NCBI GenBank assembly: GCA_964417875.1 | Contig: CAYQJU010000001.1 | Span: forward strand, 1-64,000 | Reading direction: 5' to 3' | From: ZC4RG30 sp964417875 | GTDB taxonomy: Bacteria > Pseudomonadota > Gammaproteobacteria > Steroidobacterales > Steroidobacteraceae | Length of the DNA: 64,000 nt | In this document: positions 26,853 through 36,393 of the stretch, in pieces | How positions within the stretch are numbered: the stretch's first letter is position 1 | How the letters are laid out: each line of letters opens with the position of its first letter | The notes under the pieces: generated by a model | What the model was told of the DNA's origin: nothing | Databases searched by the model: none | The model's input: only the letters and a program-made list of their open reading frames with translations | Position numbers and translations under genes: made by a program

Positions 26853-29030
26853 GTGACCAGCCTGCGTTTCGTCGCCACGGTGCCGCGTGGCTTTGCCGAT
26901 CTGCTGGCCAGCGAGGTCACCGCGCTGGGCGGCGCCGATGTGCGCGAAAGCAGCGGTGGCGTCGCATTCGAAGGTCCGCTGGCCACCGGCTATCGCGTGC
27001 TGCTCGAATCGCGGCTGGCCAGCCGCGTGCTGCTGGAGGTGGGGCGTGCACGCGTCGCAAGCACCGACGATTTCTACGCCTTCGCGCGCGGCATCGACTG
27101 GCGTGAGCACCTGGACCCGCGCGGCACGCTGGCCTGCGGCTTCAGTGGCAAGCATCCGGCCATCACCAACACGCACTTCGGTGCGTTGAAGCTGAAGGAC
27201 GCCATCGTCGACCAGCTGCGCGAGACCACGCGGCAGCGCCCGACGGTGGATACCGACCAGCCGGATCTGGCCGTGCAGGCCCATGCGGCGCGCGGCGAGG
27301 TGGTGCTGTCGATCGACCTGGCGGGCGATGCGCTGAGCCGGCGCGGCTATCGGTTGCAGGGCGGCGAGGCACCGCTGCGCGAGAACCTCGCCGCCGGCAT
27401 CCTGATGCGCGCGGGCTGGCCGGCGATCGCCGCCGCGGGCGGCGAGCTGCTCGATCCCATGTGCGGCTCGGGCACCTTCGTGATCGAGGCGGCATGGATG
27501 GCCGCGGACATCGCGCCAGGGCTGCTGCGCGAGCGATGGGGATTCGACGGCTGGCGCGGGCATGATGCAGCGGTGTGGAGCGAGGTGGTGGCCGCGGCGC
27601 GCGCACGTGCGAAGCCGCTGACGTCATTGCGCGTGCGCGGCGCGGATCGCAACCGCGCCGCCATCGCCACCGCGCGGGCCAATGCGCGTCGCGCGCAGCT
27701 CGGGGAACACGTCACCTTCGAGCACTGCGACATCACGCAGCTTGCGCCAATCGCGGCCGATGCACCGCCCGGCCTCCTGTGCGTGAACCCGCCCTATGGC
27801 ACGCGCATCCCCGGCGGTGAAGACGCCGCCGATGCGCATCGCGCCATCGGCGAGGCGCTGCGCGGTCCATTCGCCGGCTGGCATGCCGCGGTGCTGACCG
27901 GCGAGCCGGCGCTGGGCCAGCTGATCGGTGCCGAGGCCGCGCGCGTGCACACCTTGTTCAATGGCGCCATCGAATGCCGGCTGCTGCGCTTCGCGCCGGG
28001 CCAGCGCCGCGCGCGGCGCGAGAGCCGGCGCGGCATCCTCATCGATGATGCATCGATCGCGCAGGGCGCCGGCGCACGCATGTTCGCCAACCGGCTTGCG
28101 AAGAACCTGTCGCGCCTGGGTCGCATCGCGCGGCGCGAGGGCGTGGGCTGCTGGCGCCTGTATGACGCGGACATGCCCGAGTACGCGCTGGCCATCGACC
28201 TCTATACCGGTGCGGGTCCCGATGAGGGCCGGCGCTGGCTGTATGTGCAGGAGTACGCGCCGCCGCCCTCCATTGATCCGGCCGCGGCGCGTCGCCGTCG
28301 CGAGGAGGCATTGTCGGTGCTGCCGGAGGTCACCGGCGTGCCCTTCGAGGACATCCGCCTGCGCACGCGCCGCCGCCAGAAGGATGGCCAGTACGAACGC
28401 ATGCAGGGCGAGGAGGAATTCCACACCGTCGAGGAGTGGGGACTGAAGCTGCGCGTGAACCTCGATGCCTACCTCGACACCGGCCTGTTCCTCGACCATC
28501 GCGTCACGCGGCGCATGCTCGGGCAGCGCGCCGCGGGCAGGCGCTTCCTGAACCTGTTCTGCTACACCGGCGTGGCGACCGTGCATGCCGTTGCGGGCGG
28601 CGCCACTGAATCACTCAGTGTCGACCTGTCGCGCACCTATCTGGACTGGGCGCAGGCGAACCTGGACCTCAATGCACCGGCCTCACCGGCGCATCGCCTG
28701 CTGCAGGCCGATGTGCTGCGCTGGCTGGACGAGCAGCCGGCCACGCCGCAGTGGGACCTGATCTTCCTCGACCCGCCGACGTTCTCGAACTCCGCGCGCA
28801 TGCAGGGCGTGCTCGACATCCAGCGCGACCATGCGCGGCTGATCAATGGCTGCATGCGCATGCTGGCGCCGGATGGACTGCTGCTGTTCTCCACCAATGC
28901 ACAGCGCTTTGCGATGGATGATGAGATCGGTTCTCGTTTCCGGATAACGGATGTGTCGAAGGCGACGCTGCCGTTCGATTTTGCCGGAAATCCCCGCATC
29001 CACCGTGCCTTCGAGCTGCGCCAGCATTGA
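26853..29030 (+). CDS. rlmKL: Bifunctional 23S rRNA m2G2445/m7G2069 methyltransferase
   Basis: A 725-residue fusion enzyme of the gammaproteobacterial type. Residues 1-160 form the THUMP-containing RNA-binding part. The RlmL methyltransferase has LDPMCGSGTFVIEA and NPPYGTR (about 311). The RlmK half has FLNLFCYTGVATVHA and DPPTFSNS (about 640). It modifies G2445 and G2069 of 23S rRNA using S-adenosylmethionine. The start is GTG at 26853, which begins the conserved SLRFVATVPRGF; the gap to the aldehyde dehydrogenase is 10 bases, so they may be cotranscribed although unrelated. Confidence 0.95.
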   Translation: MTSLRFVATVPRGFADLLASEVTALGGADVRESSGGVAFEGPLATGYRVLLESRLASRVLLEVGRARVASTDDFYAFARGIDWREHLDPRGTLACGFSGKHPAITNTHFGALKLKDAIVDQLRETTRQRPTVDTDQPDLAVQAHAARGEVVLSIDLAGDALSRRGYRLQGGEAPLRENLAAGILMRAGWPAIAAAGGELLDPMCGSGTFVIEAAWMAADIAPGLLRERWGFDGWRGHDAAVWSEVVAAARARAKPLTSLRVRGADRNRAAIATARANARRAQLGEHVTFEHCDITQLAPIAADAPPGLLCVNPPYGTRIPGGEDAADAHRAIGEALRGPFAGWHAAVLTGEPALGQLIGAEAARVHTLFNGAIECRLLRFAPGQRRARRESRRGILIDDASIAQGAGARMFANRLAKNLSRLGRIARREGVGCWRLYDADMPEYALAIDLYTGAGPDEGRRWLYVQEYAPPPSIDPAAARRRREEALSVLPEVTGVPFEDIRLRTRRRQKDGQYERMQGEEEFHTVEEWGLKLRVNLDAYLDTGLFLDHRVTRRMLGQRAAGRRFLNLFCYTGVATVHAVAGGATESLSVDLSRTYLDWAQANLDLNAPASPAHRLLQADVLRWLDEQPATPQWDLIFLDPPTFSNSARMQGVLDIQRDHARLINGCMRMLAPDGLLLFSTNAQRFAMDDEIGSRFRITDVSKATLPFDFAGNPRIHRAFELRQH

Positions 29031-29101
29031 TGCTGCAGGGTGTCGCGGCTATGCTGCGGCGGCTACGCGGGGTCACTGCAAAATCAAACTGGACGGGCAA
29101 A

Positions 29102-29578
29102 ATGGCCAAAGTGAAACTGAACGTGAATGGCTTCGACCACGACGTGGAGGTGGCGGACGACCAGCCGCTGCTGTGGGTGCTGCGCGATGAGCTGAAGCTC
29201 GTCGGCACGAAGTTCGGATGCGGCATGGCCCAGTGCGGCGCCTGCACCGTGCACCTGAATGGGTCGCCGATCCGCTCGTGCATGACGCCGGCCACCGCCG
29301 TTGCCGGCCAGAAGATCACCACCATCGAAGGCCTCGCCCAGGGCGGTGCGCTCACGGCCGTGCAGAAGGCCTGGATCGAACACGACGTGGCCCAGTGCGG
29401 CTACTGCCAGGCTGGCCAGATCATGAGTGCCTCGGCGCTGCTGCGCCAGAATCCGGACCCGAGCGATGCGGAGATCGACAGCTACATGCAGGGCAACATC
29501 TGCCGCTGTGGCACCTACCTGCGCATCCGTGCGGCGATCAAGTCTGCGGCCAAGGCCCTTTCCGGGAGTGCTTCCTGA
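29102..29578 (+). CDS. [2Fe-2S] subunit of a xanthine-dehydrogenase-family molybdenum hydroxylase
   Basis: A 158-residue iron-sulfur subunit. The plant-ferredoxin-type cluster ligands are Cys40, 45, 48 and 60 (CGMAQCGAC...C); the second cluster ligands are Cys99, 102, 134 and 136 (CGYC...CRC). It passes electrons from the molybdenum subunit. The best matches by layout are IorA-like subunits of isoquinoline 1-oxidoreductase and relatives. The ATG at 29102 begins the conserved AKVKLNVNG; the open frame 25 codons longer has no homology. It shares its stop with the next start (TGATG). Confidence 0.92.
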   Translation: MAKVKLNVNGFDHDVEVADDQPLLWVLRDELKLVGTKFGCGMAQCGACTVHLNGSPIRSCMTPATAVAGQKITTIEGLAQGGALTAVQKAWIEHDVAQCGYCQAGQIMSASALLRQNPDPSDAEIDSYMQGNICRCGTYLRIRAAIKSAAKALSGSAS

Positions 29579-31947
29579 TGAACGCCCAAATCCAGAACGA
29601 ATACTATCCGGACGTCCTCCTCGATGAGCTCGCGAAGATCGCGCCTCAGGGTGTCGCTCTCACCGGCCCGGTTTCCCGTCGCGGCTTCCTGAAGGTTTCC
29701 GCTGCGGTCGGCGGCGGCTTCGTCGTCGGCGTGAGCCTGTTTGGCGCCGGCGAGGCGAAGGCCGGTGCGCCCGGCGGCTTCGGTGGTCCGCCCGCGCCGC
29801 TGCGTCCCGATGCCTTTGTGAAGATCGGTGCCGACGGCAAGGTCACCATTTATTCGAAGAACCCGGAGATCGGCCAGGGCATCAAGACCGCGCTGCCGCA
29901 GATCATCGCCGAGGAACTCGACGTCAAGTGGGCCGACGTGACGGTGGAGCAGGCGCCGATCGACGCGCGCCTGTACACCATGCAGCTCGCCGGCGGTTCG
30001 ATGTCCATCCCGATGGCCTACCAGGGCATGCGCCAGGCCGGCGCCGCCGCCCGCGCGATGCTGGTGGCTGCCGCCGCACAGGAATGGGATGTGCCCGCCG
30101 CCGAGATCACCACCGCCGAAGGCGTGGTGACGCATGCCGGCAGCCGCCGCAGCATGAGCTACGCGCAGCTCGCCACCAAGGCGGCCTCGATGCCGGTGCC
30201 GGCCGCAAATGAGCTGAAGCTGAAGGATCCAAAAGACTTCACGATCATCGGCCAGCGCCTGACCGGCGTCGACAACGCCGCGCTGGTCACCGGCCAGCCG
30301 CTGTTCGGTGTCGACGTGCAGCTGCCGAACATGAAGGTGGCGGTGTACGAGAAGTCACCGGCCATTGCCGGCAAGGTGGCCTCCGCCAACCTCGACGAGA
30401 TCCGCCGCCTGCCCGGCGTGGTCGATGCCTTCATCCTCGAGGGTGATGGCAATCCGGCCTCGCTGCTGGCCGGTGTGGCCATCGTTGCCGAGAACACCTG
30501 GGCTGCCTTCTCCGCGAAGAAGCAGCTGAAGGTGACCTGGGACGAGAGCACCGCGTCGAAGGACAGCTGGACGGCGTTCTCGGCGCAGGCGAAGGAGGCC
30601 GCCAAGGCCCCCGGTGCGCAGGAACTGCGCAAGGCCGGCGACGTGGAGGCGGCCCTCGCCAATGCCGCGAAGAAGGTCGAGGCCTTCTACACTTTCGGCT
30701 TCGTGTCGCACCAGCCGCTGGAGCCGCAGAACACCACGGCGTGGTTCAAGAAGGACCCGGCCGGCGACAAGCTGGAGATCTGGGGTTCGGTGCAGATTCC
30801 CGATGGCGCCCGCACCTCGGCAGCGCGCGTGGTCGGCGTCGATGCGGCCAATGCCACGATGCACCAGATGCGCGTCGGTGGCGGCTTCGGCCGGCGCCTG
30901 ATGAATGAATACGTCGTCGAGGCGGCGGCCATCTCCAAGCAGGCCGGCGGTGTGCCGGTGAAGCTGATGTGGACCCGCGAAGACGACATGGCGCACGACT
31001 TCTACCGCGCCGGTGGCTTCCACAACTTCCGGGCCGGCCTCGATGCCAATGGCAAGCTGCTGGCCTGGGACGGGCATTGCATCTCATTCTCCGACGGCTT
31101 CGCCGCGGCCGCGCCGGCCGGTGGTCCCGGCGGCGGTCGTGGTCCCGCGGGTCCGCGCGCGGTGCAGGGCGGTGGCTGGACGGCCAACGACTTCCCGGCC
31201 GAATACACGCCGAACTACCGCGTCACGCAGACGCTGATGCCGCTGAAGATTCCCTGCGGTCCATATCGCGCGCCCGGCTCGAACACGGCCGCCTATGTGG
31301 TGCAGTCGTTCATGCACGAGGTGTCGGTGGCCGCCGGTCGCCGGCACGACGAGTTCCTGATCGACGTGTTTGGCCAGAAGCAGCCGGCACCGGCCGGTCC
31401 CGGTGGCTTCGGCGGCTTTGGCGGCGGCGGACTGAATGCCGATCGCGCCATCGCCACCATCAAGGAAGTGGTGAAGCGCTCCAACTACGGCAATCCGCCG
31501 GCCGGGCGCCACCATGGCCTGGCCTTCCACTTCTCGCACCAGGGTCACTTCGCCGAAGTCGCCGAGGTGAGCGTGGATGCACAGAAGCAGGTCAAGGTGC
31601 ACAAGGTCTGGGTGGTGGGTGACATCGGCTCGCCGATCGTCAATCCCTCGGGTGCCGAGAACCAGGTGGAAGGCTCCGTGGTCGATGCGGTCTCCTCGCT
31701 GTCGCAGGAGGTCACCATCGAGGCCGGACGCATCCAGGAGAAGAACTTCGACACCTACAAGCTGGCGCGCATGCCGGTGACGCCGCAGGTCGATGTGCAT
31801 TTCATGCCCACCGACTTCAGCCCGACGGGCGTGGGCGAGCCGGCCTATCCGCCGGCGGTGCCGGCGATCCTCAACGCGGTGTATGCCGCGACGGGGCATC
31901 GCATCCGCACGCTGCCGATCACCCGCGAAGGGTTCTCGGTGGTGTAA
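29578..31947 (+). CDS. Molybdopterin subunit of a xanthine-dehydrogenase-family hydroxylase (IorB-like), Tat-exported
   Basis: A 789-residue large subunit. A twin-arginine signal SRRGFLK with a hydrophobic run lies at about 34-60, so the enzyme works in the periplasm. The molybdopterin regions include GQGIKTALPQIIAEELDV, GGGFGRRL, PCGPYRAPGS and a final GVGEPAYPPAVPAI with the Glu expected for catalysis. Three Gly/Pro-rich loops (GAPGGFGGPPAP, AAPAGGPGGGRGPAGP, GPGGFGGFGGGG) are unusual additions. No FAD subunit is encoded beside it, so electrons must leave through another carrier. The exact substrate, aldehyde or N-heterocycle, is unknown. An XdhC/MocA-type maturation gene is not in the window. 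Confidence 0.9.
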   Translation: MNAQIQNEYYPDVLLDELAKIAPQGVALTGPVSRRGFLKVSAAVGGGFVVGVSLFGAGEAKAGAPGGFGGPPAPLRPDAFVKIGADGKVTIYSKNPEIGQGIKTALPQIIAEELDVKWADVTVEQAPIDARLYTMQLAGGSMSIPMAYQGMRQAGAAARAMLVAAAAQEWDVPAAEITTAEGVVTHAGSRRSMSYAQLATKAASMPVPAANELKLKDPKDFTIIGQRLTGVDNAALVTGQPLFGVDVQLPNMKVAVYEKSPAIAGKVASANLDEIRRLPGVVDAFILEGDGNPASLLAGVAIVAENTWAAFSAKKQLKVTWDESTASKDSWTAFSAQAKEAAKAPGAQELRKAGDVEAALANAAKKVEAFYTFGFVSHQPLEPQNTTAWFKKDPAGDKLEIWGSVQIPDGARTSAARVVGVDAANATMHQMRVGGGFGRRLMNEYVVEAAAISKQAGGVPVKLMWTREDDMAHDFYRAGGFHNFRAGLDANGKLLAWDGHCISFSDGFAAAAPAGGPGGGRGPAGPRAVQGGGWTANDFPAEYTPNYRVTQTLMPLKIPCGPYRAPGSNTAAYVVQSFMHEVSVAAGRRHDEFLIDVFGQKQPAPAGPGGFGGFGGGGLNADRAIATIKEVVKRSNYGNPPAGRHHGLAFHFSHQGHFAEVAEVSVDAQKQVKVHKVWVVGDIGSPIVNPSGAENQVEGSVVDAVSSLSQEVTIEAGRIQEKNFDTYKLARMPVTPQVDVHFMPTDFSPTGVGEPAYPPAVPAILNAVYAATGHRIRTLPITREGFSVV

Positions 31948-31972
31948 GGCCTGCTGCCTGCTGGCAGCCACG

Positions 31973-32010
31973 CGGCCCGCACGGGAAACTGTGCGGGCCG
32001 TCTGTTTTTT
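31973..32010 (+). terminator. Intrinsic terminator after the molybdenum hydroxylase
   Basis: CGGCCCGCAC (31973-31982) pairs perfectly with GTGCGGGCCG (31991-32000), followed by a six-T run at 32005-32010. It ends the two-gene hydroxylase operon. Confidence 0.92.
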
Positions 32011-32022
32011 CAAGGGCAGGGG

Positions 32023-32874
32023 ATGAGGATGCGCGGGTGGAGGTGTTGGTGGGTACTGGTGGCGGCGCTGGTGGCTGCGCCGGCACAGGCCTGGTCGGCG
32101 CTGGGGCATCGCATGGTGGGCGACCTGGCCGAACTGCACCTGCAGGATGCGGCGCGCGCCGAAGTGAACCGGCTGCTCGACGGTGAGGACGAACCCACGC
32201 TGGGTGGCATTGCGGCCTGGGCCGATGCATTGCGTTACAACGATCCCGGCCGCTTCCGCATCAGCTCGCGCTGGCACTACATCAATGCGCGCGGTGGCGG
32301 CTGCGACTTCGTCGAGACGCGCGACTGCGCCGATGGGGGCTGCGTGGTGTCTGCGATCAATGCGCAGCGCCGCATCCTTGCCGACACGCGGCAGTCGCGC
32401 GCGGCGCGGCGTGATGCACTGAAGTTCATCGTGCATTTCGTCGGCGATGTGCACCAGCCGCTGCATGCCGGTCCGCGCGAGGATTCGGGCGGCAATGGCT
32501 TCCAGGTCAGCCTGCGGCGCGAGGGCGGCAGTGCACGCGCGCGAGGCACCAACCTGCACACGTTGTGGGATTCGCATCTGCTGGCTTCCGCAGGGCTGGC
32601 GCGCGTGCCCTATGTGGCGCGGCTGCGGCCGCGGATGCAGGGTTTCATTCGCGCGGCCGCCGGGACAGACATCAGGCCGCTGGACTGGGCGCGCGAATCC
32701 TGCCTGCTGGTGGAATCCGAATACCTCTATCCGGCATCACGCAACATCGGTCCGGATTATCTGGACGCGCACCGCCCGCTGGCGGAGCAGCGCATCCTTC
32801 TCGCCGCGGCGCGGCTGGCGGCATTGCTGAACCGGGACCTGGCGCCTCAGGGCAGCAGGTCGCGCAGCCGGTAA
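32023..32874 (+). CDS. Secreted S1/P1-family nuclease
   Basis: A 283-residue protein with a signal peptide cleaved before Trp24 (AQA/WSALGHR). The family needs this N-terminal Trp as the first zinc ligand. Other expected ligands are visible: His29, Asp68, His85, His138, Asp142 and His148 (HFVGDVHQPLH), and His179 and Asp183 (NLHTLWDSH). Such enzymes cut single-stranded DNA and RNA and remove 3'-phosphates, here probably for periplasmic or outside nutrient use. Its last 28 bases overlap the convergent puuB gene. The ATG at 32023 overlaps the T-run region of the preceding terminator, so its promoter must lie inside the hydroxylase gene or the gene escapes termination. Confidence 0.92.
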   Translation: MRMRGWRCWWVLVAALVAAPAQAWSALGHRMVGDLAELHLQDAARAEVNRLLDGEDEPTLGGIAAWADALRYNDPGRFRISSRWHYINARGGGCDFVETRDCADGGCVVSAINAQRRILADTRQSRAARRDALKFIVHFVGDVHQPLHAGPREDSGGNGFQVSLRREGGSARARGTNLHTLWDSHLLASAGLARVPYVARLRPRMQGFIRAAAGTDIRPLDWARESCLLVESEYLYPASRNIGPDYLDAHRPLAEQRILLAAARLAALLNRDLAPQGSRSRSR

Positions 32875-34127
32875 TACAACATTGCCAGCACCAGCGCCGG
32901 CCGCCGCAGCAGGGCGCCGCCCGGGAAATGCCGGTGCGGGATGCGCGCGAAGACATCGAAGCGTTCCGCCTCGCCGGCGATGGCCTCGGCCACCAGCTTG
33001 CCGGCAAGCCCGGTGAGCGCGATGCCGTGGCCGGAGAATCCCTGCAGGTAGTACACATCCGGCTCGATGCGGCCGAAGTCCGGCGCACGGTTCAGCGTGA
33101 TGTCGACGAAGCCGCCCCAGGTGTGCGTGATTTTCACATCCTCCAGCTGCGGGAAGACACGCAACATGCGCTTGCGCGTGGCGGCCGCGGAATCGAAGGC
33201 GTCCAGCGCCCAGTAGCTGACGCGGCCGCCGAACAGCAGGCGGTGATCGGCGCTGCGGCGGAAATAGTCGAGGATCCAGTTGATGTCCGTGACGGCGGTG
33301 TTCTGCGGCAGCAGCCGGCGCGCGCGTTCTTCGCCCAGCGGTTCGGTGGCCACGATATAGGTGCTCACCGGCATGATGCGCCGGGCCAGCATCGGGGACA
33401 CGCCGCCCAGCCAGGCATTGCCGGCCAGCACCACCTGCCTGCAGTCGAGCTCGCCTGCCGGGGTCACCAGTTGCAGCCGGCCGTCGCGTCGCTGGTAGCG
33501 CAGCACGCGGCTGTTCTCGTGCACGGTGGCCCCGGCGCGCTGCGCGGCGGCTGCGAGGCCGCGCACGTATTTCAGCGGATGGATGTGGCCGCTGTTCGAA
33601 TCATGCAGCGCCGCGATGTAGCGTTCGCTGTCGACCAGCCGGCGTGTCCCCTTCGCATCGAGCAGCGACACGCTGTCGTAGCCATATTCATTGCGCAGTG
33701 ATTCATGCCAGGCGGCAAGCTCGGCGCGCTGCCGCGGCTTGATGGCCACATGCATCTGTCCGGCCACGTGATCGCAGGCGATGTCATGCCGCGCGATCAT
33801 CCCACGCATCAGCGCCAGTGACTCGATGGACATGTTCCAGACGCGTCGCGCATCCGCGCGGCCGATCAGCGCGGTGAGCTTCTCCTGCGATGCGGCCACG
33901 CCGAAGATGGCCTGCGCGCCGCTGCGGCCGGATGCGCCCCAGCCGATGCGTTCGGCCTCGAGCAGCGTGACGCGATAGCCGCGTTCGGCCAGGTGCAGCG
34001 CGGCGGACACGCCGGCAATTCCGCCGCCGACCACGCCGACGTCGCAGTCGTGTCTGCCCTCAAGGCGCGGGCGGGCCGGGATGTCCGGCTGCGATGCCTG
34101 GTACCAGGATTGCCGCTGCACGGGCAT
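32847..34127 (-). CDS. puuB: Gamma-glutamylputrescine oxidase, FAD-dependent
   Basis: A 426-residue DAO-type flavoprotein. The FAD-binding motif VVGGGIAGVSAALHLAE starts near residue 32, and GASGRSGAQ follows at about 64-72. The C-terminus has the ATP-like FAD loop YYLQGFSGHGIALTGLAGKL. It oxidises gamma-glutamylputrescine to gamma-glutamyl-gamma-aminobutyraldehyde with release of ammonia and H2O2. The ATG at 34127 is 4 bases after the glutamine-synthetase-like stop and fits the family N-terminus; the longer frame does not. It is cotranscribed with that synthetase. Confidence 0.9.
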   Translation of the reverse strand: MPVQRQSWYQASQPDIPARPRLEGRHDCDVGVVGGGIAGVSAALHLAERGYRVTLLEAERIGWGASGRSGAQAIFGVAASQEKLTALIGRADARRVWNMSIESLALMRGMIARHDIACDHVAGQMHVAIKPRQRAELAAWHESLRNEYGYDSVSLLDAKGTRRLVDSERYIAALHDSNSGHIHPLKYVRGLAAAAQRAGATVHENSRVLRYQRRDGRLQLVTPAGELDCRQVVLAGNAWLGGVSPMLARRIMPVSTYIVATEPLGEERARRLLPQNTAVTDINWILDYFRRSADHRLLFGGRVSYWALDAFDSAAATRKRMLRVFPQLEDVKITHTWGGFVDITLNRAPDFGRIEPDVYYLQGFSGHGIALTGLAGKLVAEAIAGEAERFDVFARIPHRHFPGGALLRRPALVLAMLYYRLRDLLP

Positions 34128-34131
34128 GCGA

Positions 34132-35502
34132 TCAGATCGCCGGCAGCAGCCGCGCGATTTCCCCGGGGGTGATGATGCGGCTGAAGTCATCCAGCTCGCG
34201 ACGCTTCACCTGGGCATACAGCCGGTGCATCGCAGGTCCCATCAGCTCGCGCGCGAAGCGACTCGCCTCGAAGCGGTCCAGCGCAGTGGGCCAGTAGCAG
34301 GGCAGGGCCTCGCCGCAGGGACCCTCGGGCCGGTACAGGTTGCCTTCCACCGGCGCAGGCGGTTCGAACCCTGCGGCCAGGCCTTCGAGCACGCCGCCCA
34401 GCACCCAGCTGGCCACCAGGTAGGGATTGGCATCGGCACCGGCGACGCGATGCTCAAGCCGCCGGCTGGCCGCATCGCTGACCGGCACGCGCAGCGCGGC
34501 GCCGCGGTTGTTCACCGACCAGTCTGCCGTCAGCGGCACATAGGCCTCGCTGCGGAAGCGCCGCCAGGAATTCGCCTGCGGCGCGAACACCGCCATGCCA
34601 TCGGCCATCGTCGCCAGCAGCCCGGCCGCGGCATGGCGCATCAGCGCGCTGCCCAGCGGATGCGGATCGGCGAACACATTGCGGCCGTCGGCGTCGATCA
34701 GGTTTACATGCAGGTGCAGGCCGCTGCCGGCCATGTCGGCATAGGGCTTGGCCAGGAAGGTGGCCTCCATGCCGTGATGCCGCGCGACGCACTTGACGAT
34801 GCGGCGGAAGCGCGCCGCCTCGTCGCAGGCGCGCAGTGCATCTGTGCCGTGCGCAAGGTTCACCTCGTACTGGCCGGGACCATATTCCGCCAGCGCCATC
34901 CTCGAGGGCACGTCCTGCACATGGCAGGCGCGGTCGATGTCGGCCAGCACCGCCGAGCAGGCGTCCAGGTCGAGCATCGAGTTGATCTGCGTGCGATGCT
35001 CGCGCCGGCCGGTGAGCGGCGAGGGCGGCGGCTGCGGCAGTCCGCCGGCATCCAGGCTGCGGTCAATCAAATAGAACTCCAGCTCCACCGCCAGCACCGG
35101 CGTGAGTCCCAGCGGCTCGAACCGCTCCAGCACCCGCCTGAGCAGATGGCGCGGATCGCAGGCGAATGGACTGCCGTCGCGCTCGTGCATGCTGATCTGC
35201 GCCTGCGCCACGCCATGGTCCAGCCAGGGGACCTCCACCAGCGTGCCGGGGATGGGCAGGCAGGGACGGTCGGCATCGCCCTCGTCGAAACCGAGGCCGG
35301 TGGCCTGCACGGTCTCGCCCGGCACATCCAGCGCGAACATCGAACCGGGCAGCAGCAGTCCGTGCGCGAACACCTGCGGCGCGCTGGCCACATCGAGGCG
35401 CTTGCCGCGGTCCACGCCATTGAGGTCATGCAGCAGCAGATCGATGAACCGCACGCCGGGACGGGCCGCCAGAAATGCTTCCAGTTCTTGCTGCATCTGC
35501 AC
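34132..35502 (-). CDS. Glutamine synthetase family protein, gamma-glutamylpolyamine synthetase type, copy 1
   Basis: A 456-residue ligase of the glutamine synthetase fold. The metal-binding Glu pair is at 140 and 142 (AVELEFYLI), the HLHVNL loop carries the ATP/metal site, and HRVAGADANPYLVAS is the conserved C-terminal motif. It would join glutamate to an amine such as putrescine using ATP. It differs clearly from copy 2 at 36394 and may prefer another polyamine or monoamine. It heads the minus-strand unit with puuB and is divergent from puuD. The starts at 35502 and 35496 are both possible. Confidence 0.88.
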   Translation of the reverse strand: MQMQQELEAFLAARPGVRFIDLLLHDLNGVDRGKRLDVASAPQVFAHGLLLPGSMFALDVPGETVQATGLGFDEGDADRPCLPIPGTLVEVPWLDHGVAQAQISMHERDGSPFACDPRHLLRRVLERFEPLGLTPVLAVELEFYLIDRSLDAGGLPQPPPSPLTGRREHRTQINSMLDLDACSAVLADIDRACHVQDVPSRMALAEYGPGQYEVNLAHGTDALRACDEAARFRRIVKCVARHHGMEATFLAKPYADMAGSGLHLHVNLIDADGRNVFADPHPLGSALMRHAAAGLLATMADGMAVFAPQANSWRRFRSEAYVPLTADWSVNNRGAALRVPVSDAASRRLEHRVAGADANPYLVASWVLGGVLEGLAAGFEPPAPVEGNLYRPEGPCGEALPCYWPTALDRFEASRFARELMGPAMHRLYAQVKRRELDDFSRIITPGEIARLLPAI

Positions 35503-35627
35503 ATTACACCATGCGATTCAAGGGCTTAGCGACCGGGCGCCGGGGTGGCGAGCGCCTCGGCCGGGCCTGTGTTCTAATGAAATCAGTAACTTGAAGATTC
35601 GACCGGCCCGCCAGGGCCCATCCTCTC

Positions 35628-36389
35628 ATGTCAGCCCGACCCGTCATTGGTATTCCTGCCGACCGGCGCACGCTGGGCGGGCACCCCTTCCATGTGGTGG
35701 GTGAAAAATACATCACGCCGCTGCTGCGCACCGCCGGGGCGCTGCCGCTGCTGATTCCCGCGCTGGGTGATGAGCTGGGGCTGGAAGAGCTCATCGATGA
35801 ACTGGACGGGCTGCTGTTTCCCGGCAGTCCGTCGAACATCGAGCCGCGCCACTACGGCGGCGGCAGCAGCCGCGAGGGCACGCTGCATGATCCGGAGCGC
35901 GATGCCACCACGCTGTCGCTGATTCCGCGCGCGATCGCCGCCGGCGTGCCGGTGCTGGGCATCTGCCGCGGTTTCCAGGAGATGAACGTGGCCTGCGGCG
36001 GCACGCTGTGGCAGCACGTGCACGAGCAGCCGGGCATGCGCGTGCACCACGAGGACACAGGCCAGCCGCTGGAGCAGCAGTATGGTCCGGCGCACGCGGT
36101 GACGCTGGTGCCGGGCGGATGGCTCGAGCGCATCGCCGGCAATTCGCAGGTCACCGTCAATTCGCTGCACCACCAGGGTGTGCAGCGGCTCGGCGCAGGA
36201 CTGGTGGCCGAGGCGCATGCCGATGATGGCCTCATCGAGGCCTTCCGCGTCGCCGGTGCGCGCCGCTTCGCGCTGGCGGTGCAGTGGCATCCGGAGTGGA
36301 AGGCGCATGAAGACGCTTTCTCCACCGCACTTTTCAAGGCATTCGGCGACGCCGCCAGAGAGCGCGCCAGCGACAGGACCCCAAGGTGA
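35628..36389 (+). CDS. puuD: Gamma-glutamyl-GABA hydrolase
   Basis: A 253-residue class I glutamine-amidotransferase-like peptidase (C26). The nucleophile Cys113 is in LGICRGFQEMN and the His/Glu pair is His221 and Glu223 (QWHPEW). It hydrolyses gamma-glutamyl-GABA to glutamate and GABA in the putrescine pathway. The divergent gap of 125 bases to copy 1 of the synthetase must hold both promoters. It contains TCTAAT (35573-35578), a possible -10, but no convincing -35. puuA follows after 4 bases. Confidence 0.92.
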   Translation: MSARPVIGIPADRRTLGGHPFHVVGEKYITPLLRTAGALPLLIPALGDELGLEELIDELDGLLFPGSPSNIEPRHYGGGSSREGTLHDPERDATTLSLIPRAIAAGVPVLGICRGFQEMNVACGGTLWQHVHEQPGMRVHHEDTGQPLEQQYGPAHAVTLVPGGWLERIAGNSQVTVNSLHHQGVQRLGAGLVAEAHADDGLIEAFRVAGARRFALAVQWHPEWKAHEDAFSTALFKAFGDAARERASDRTPR

Positions 36390-36393
36390 TTGC

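Noticed and set aside
34081..35529. 482-codon plus-strand frame over the glutamine-synthetase-like gene
   Set aside because: Shadow of the real minus-strand gene, with low-complexity His/Arg/Gln composition and no homology by eye.
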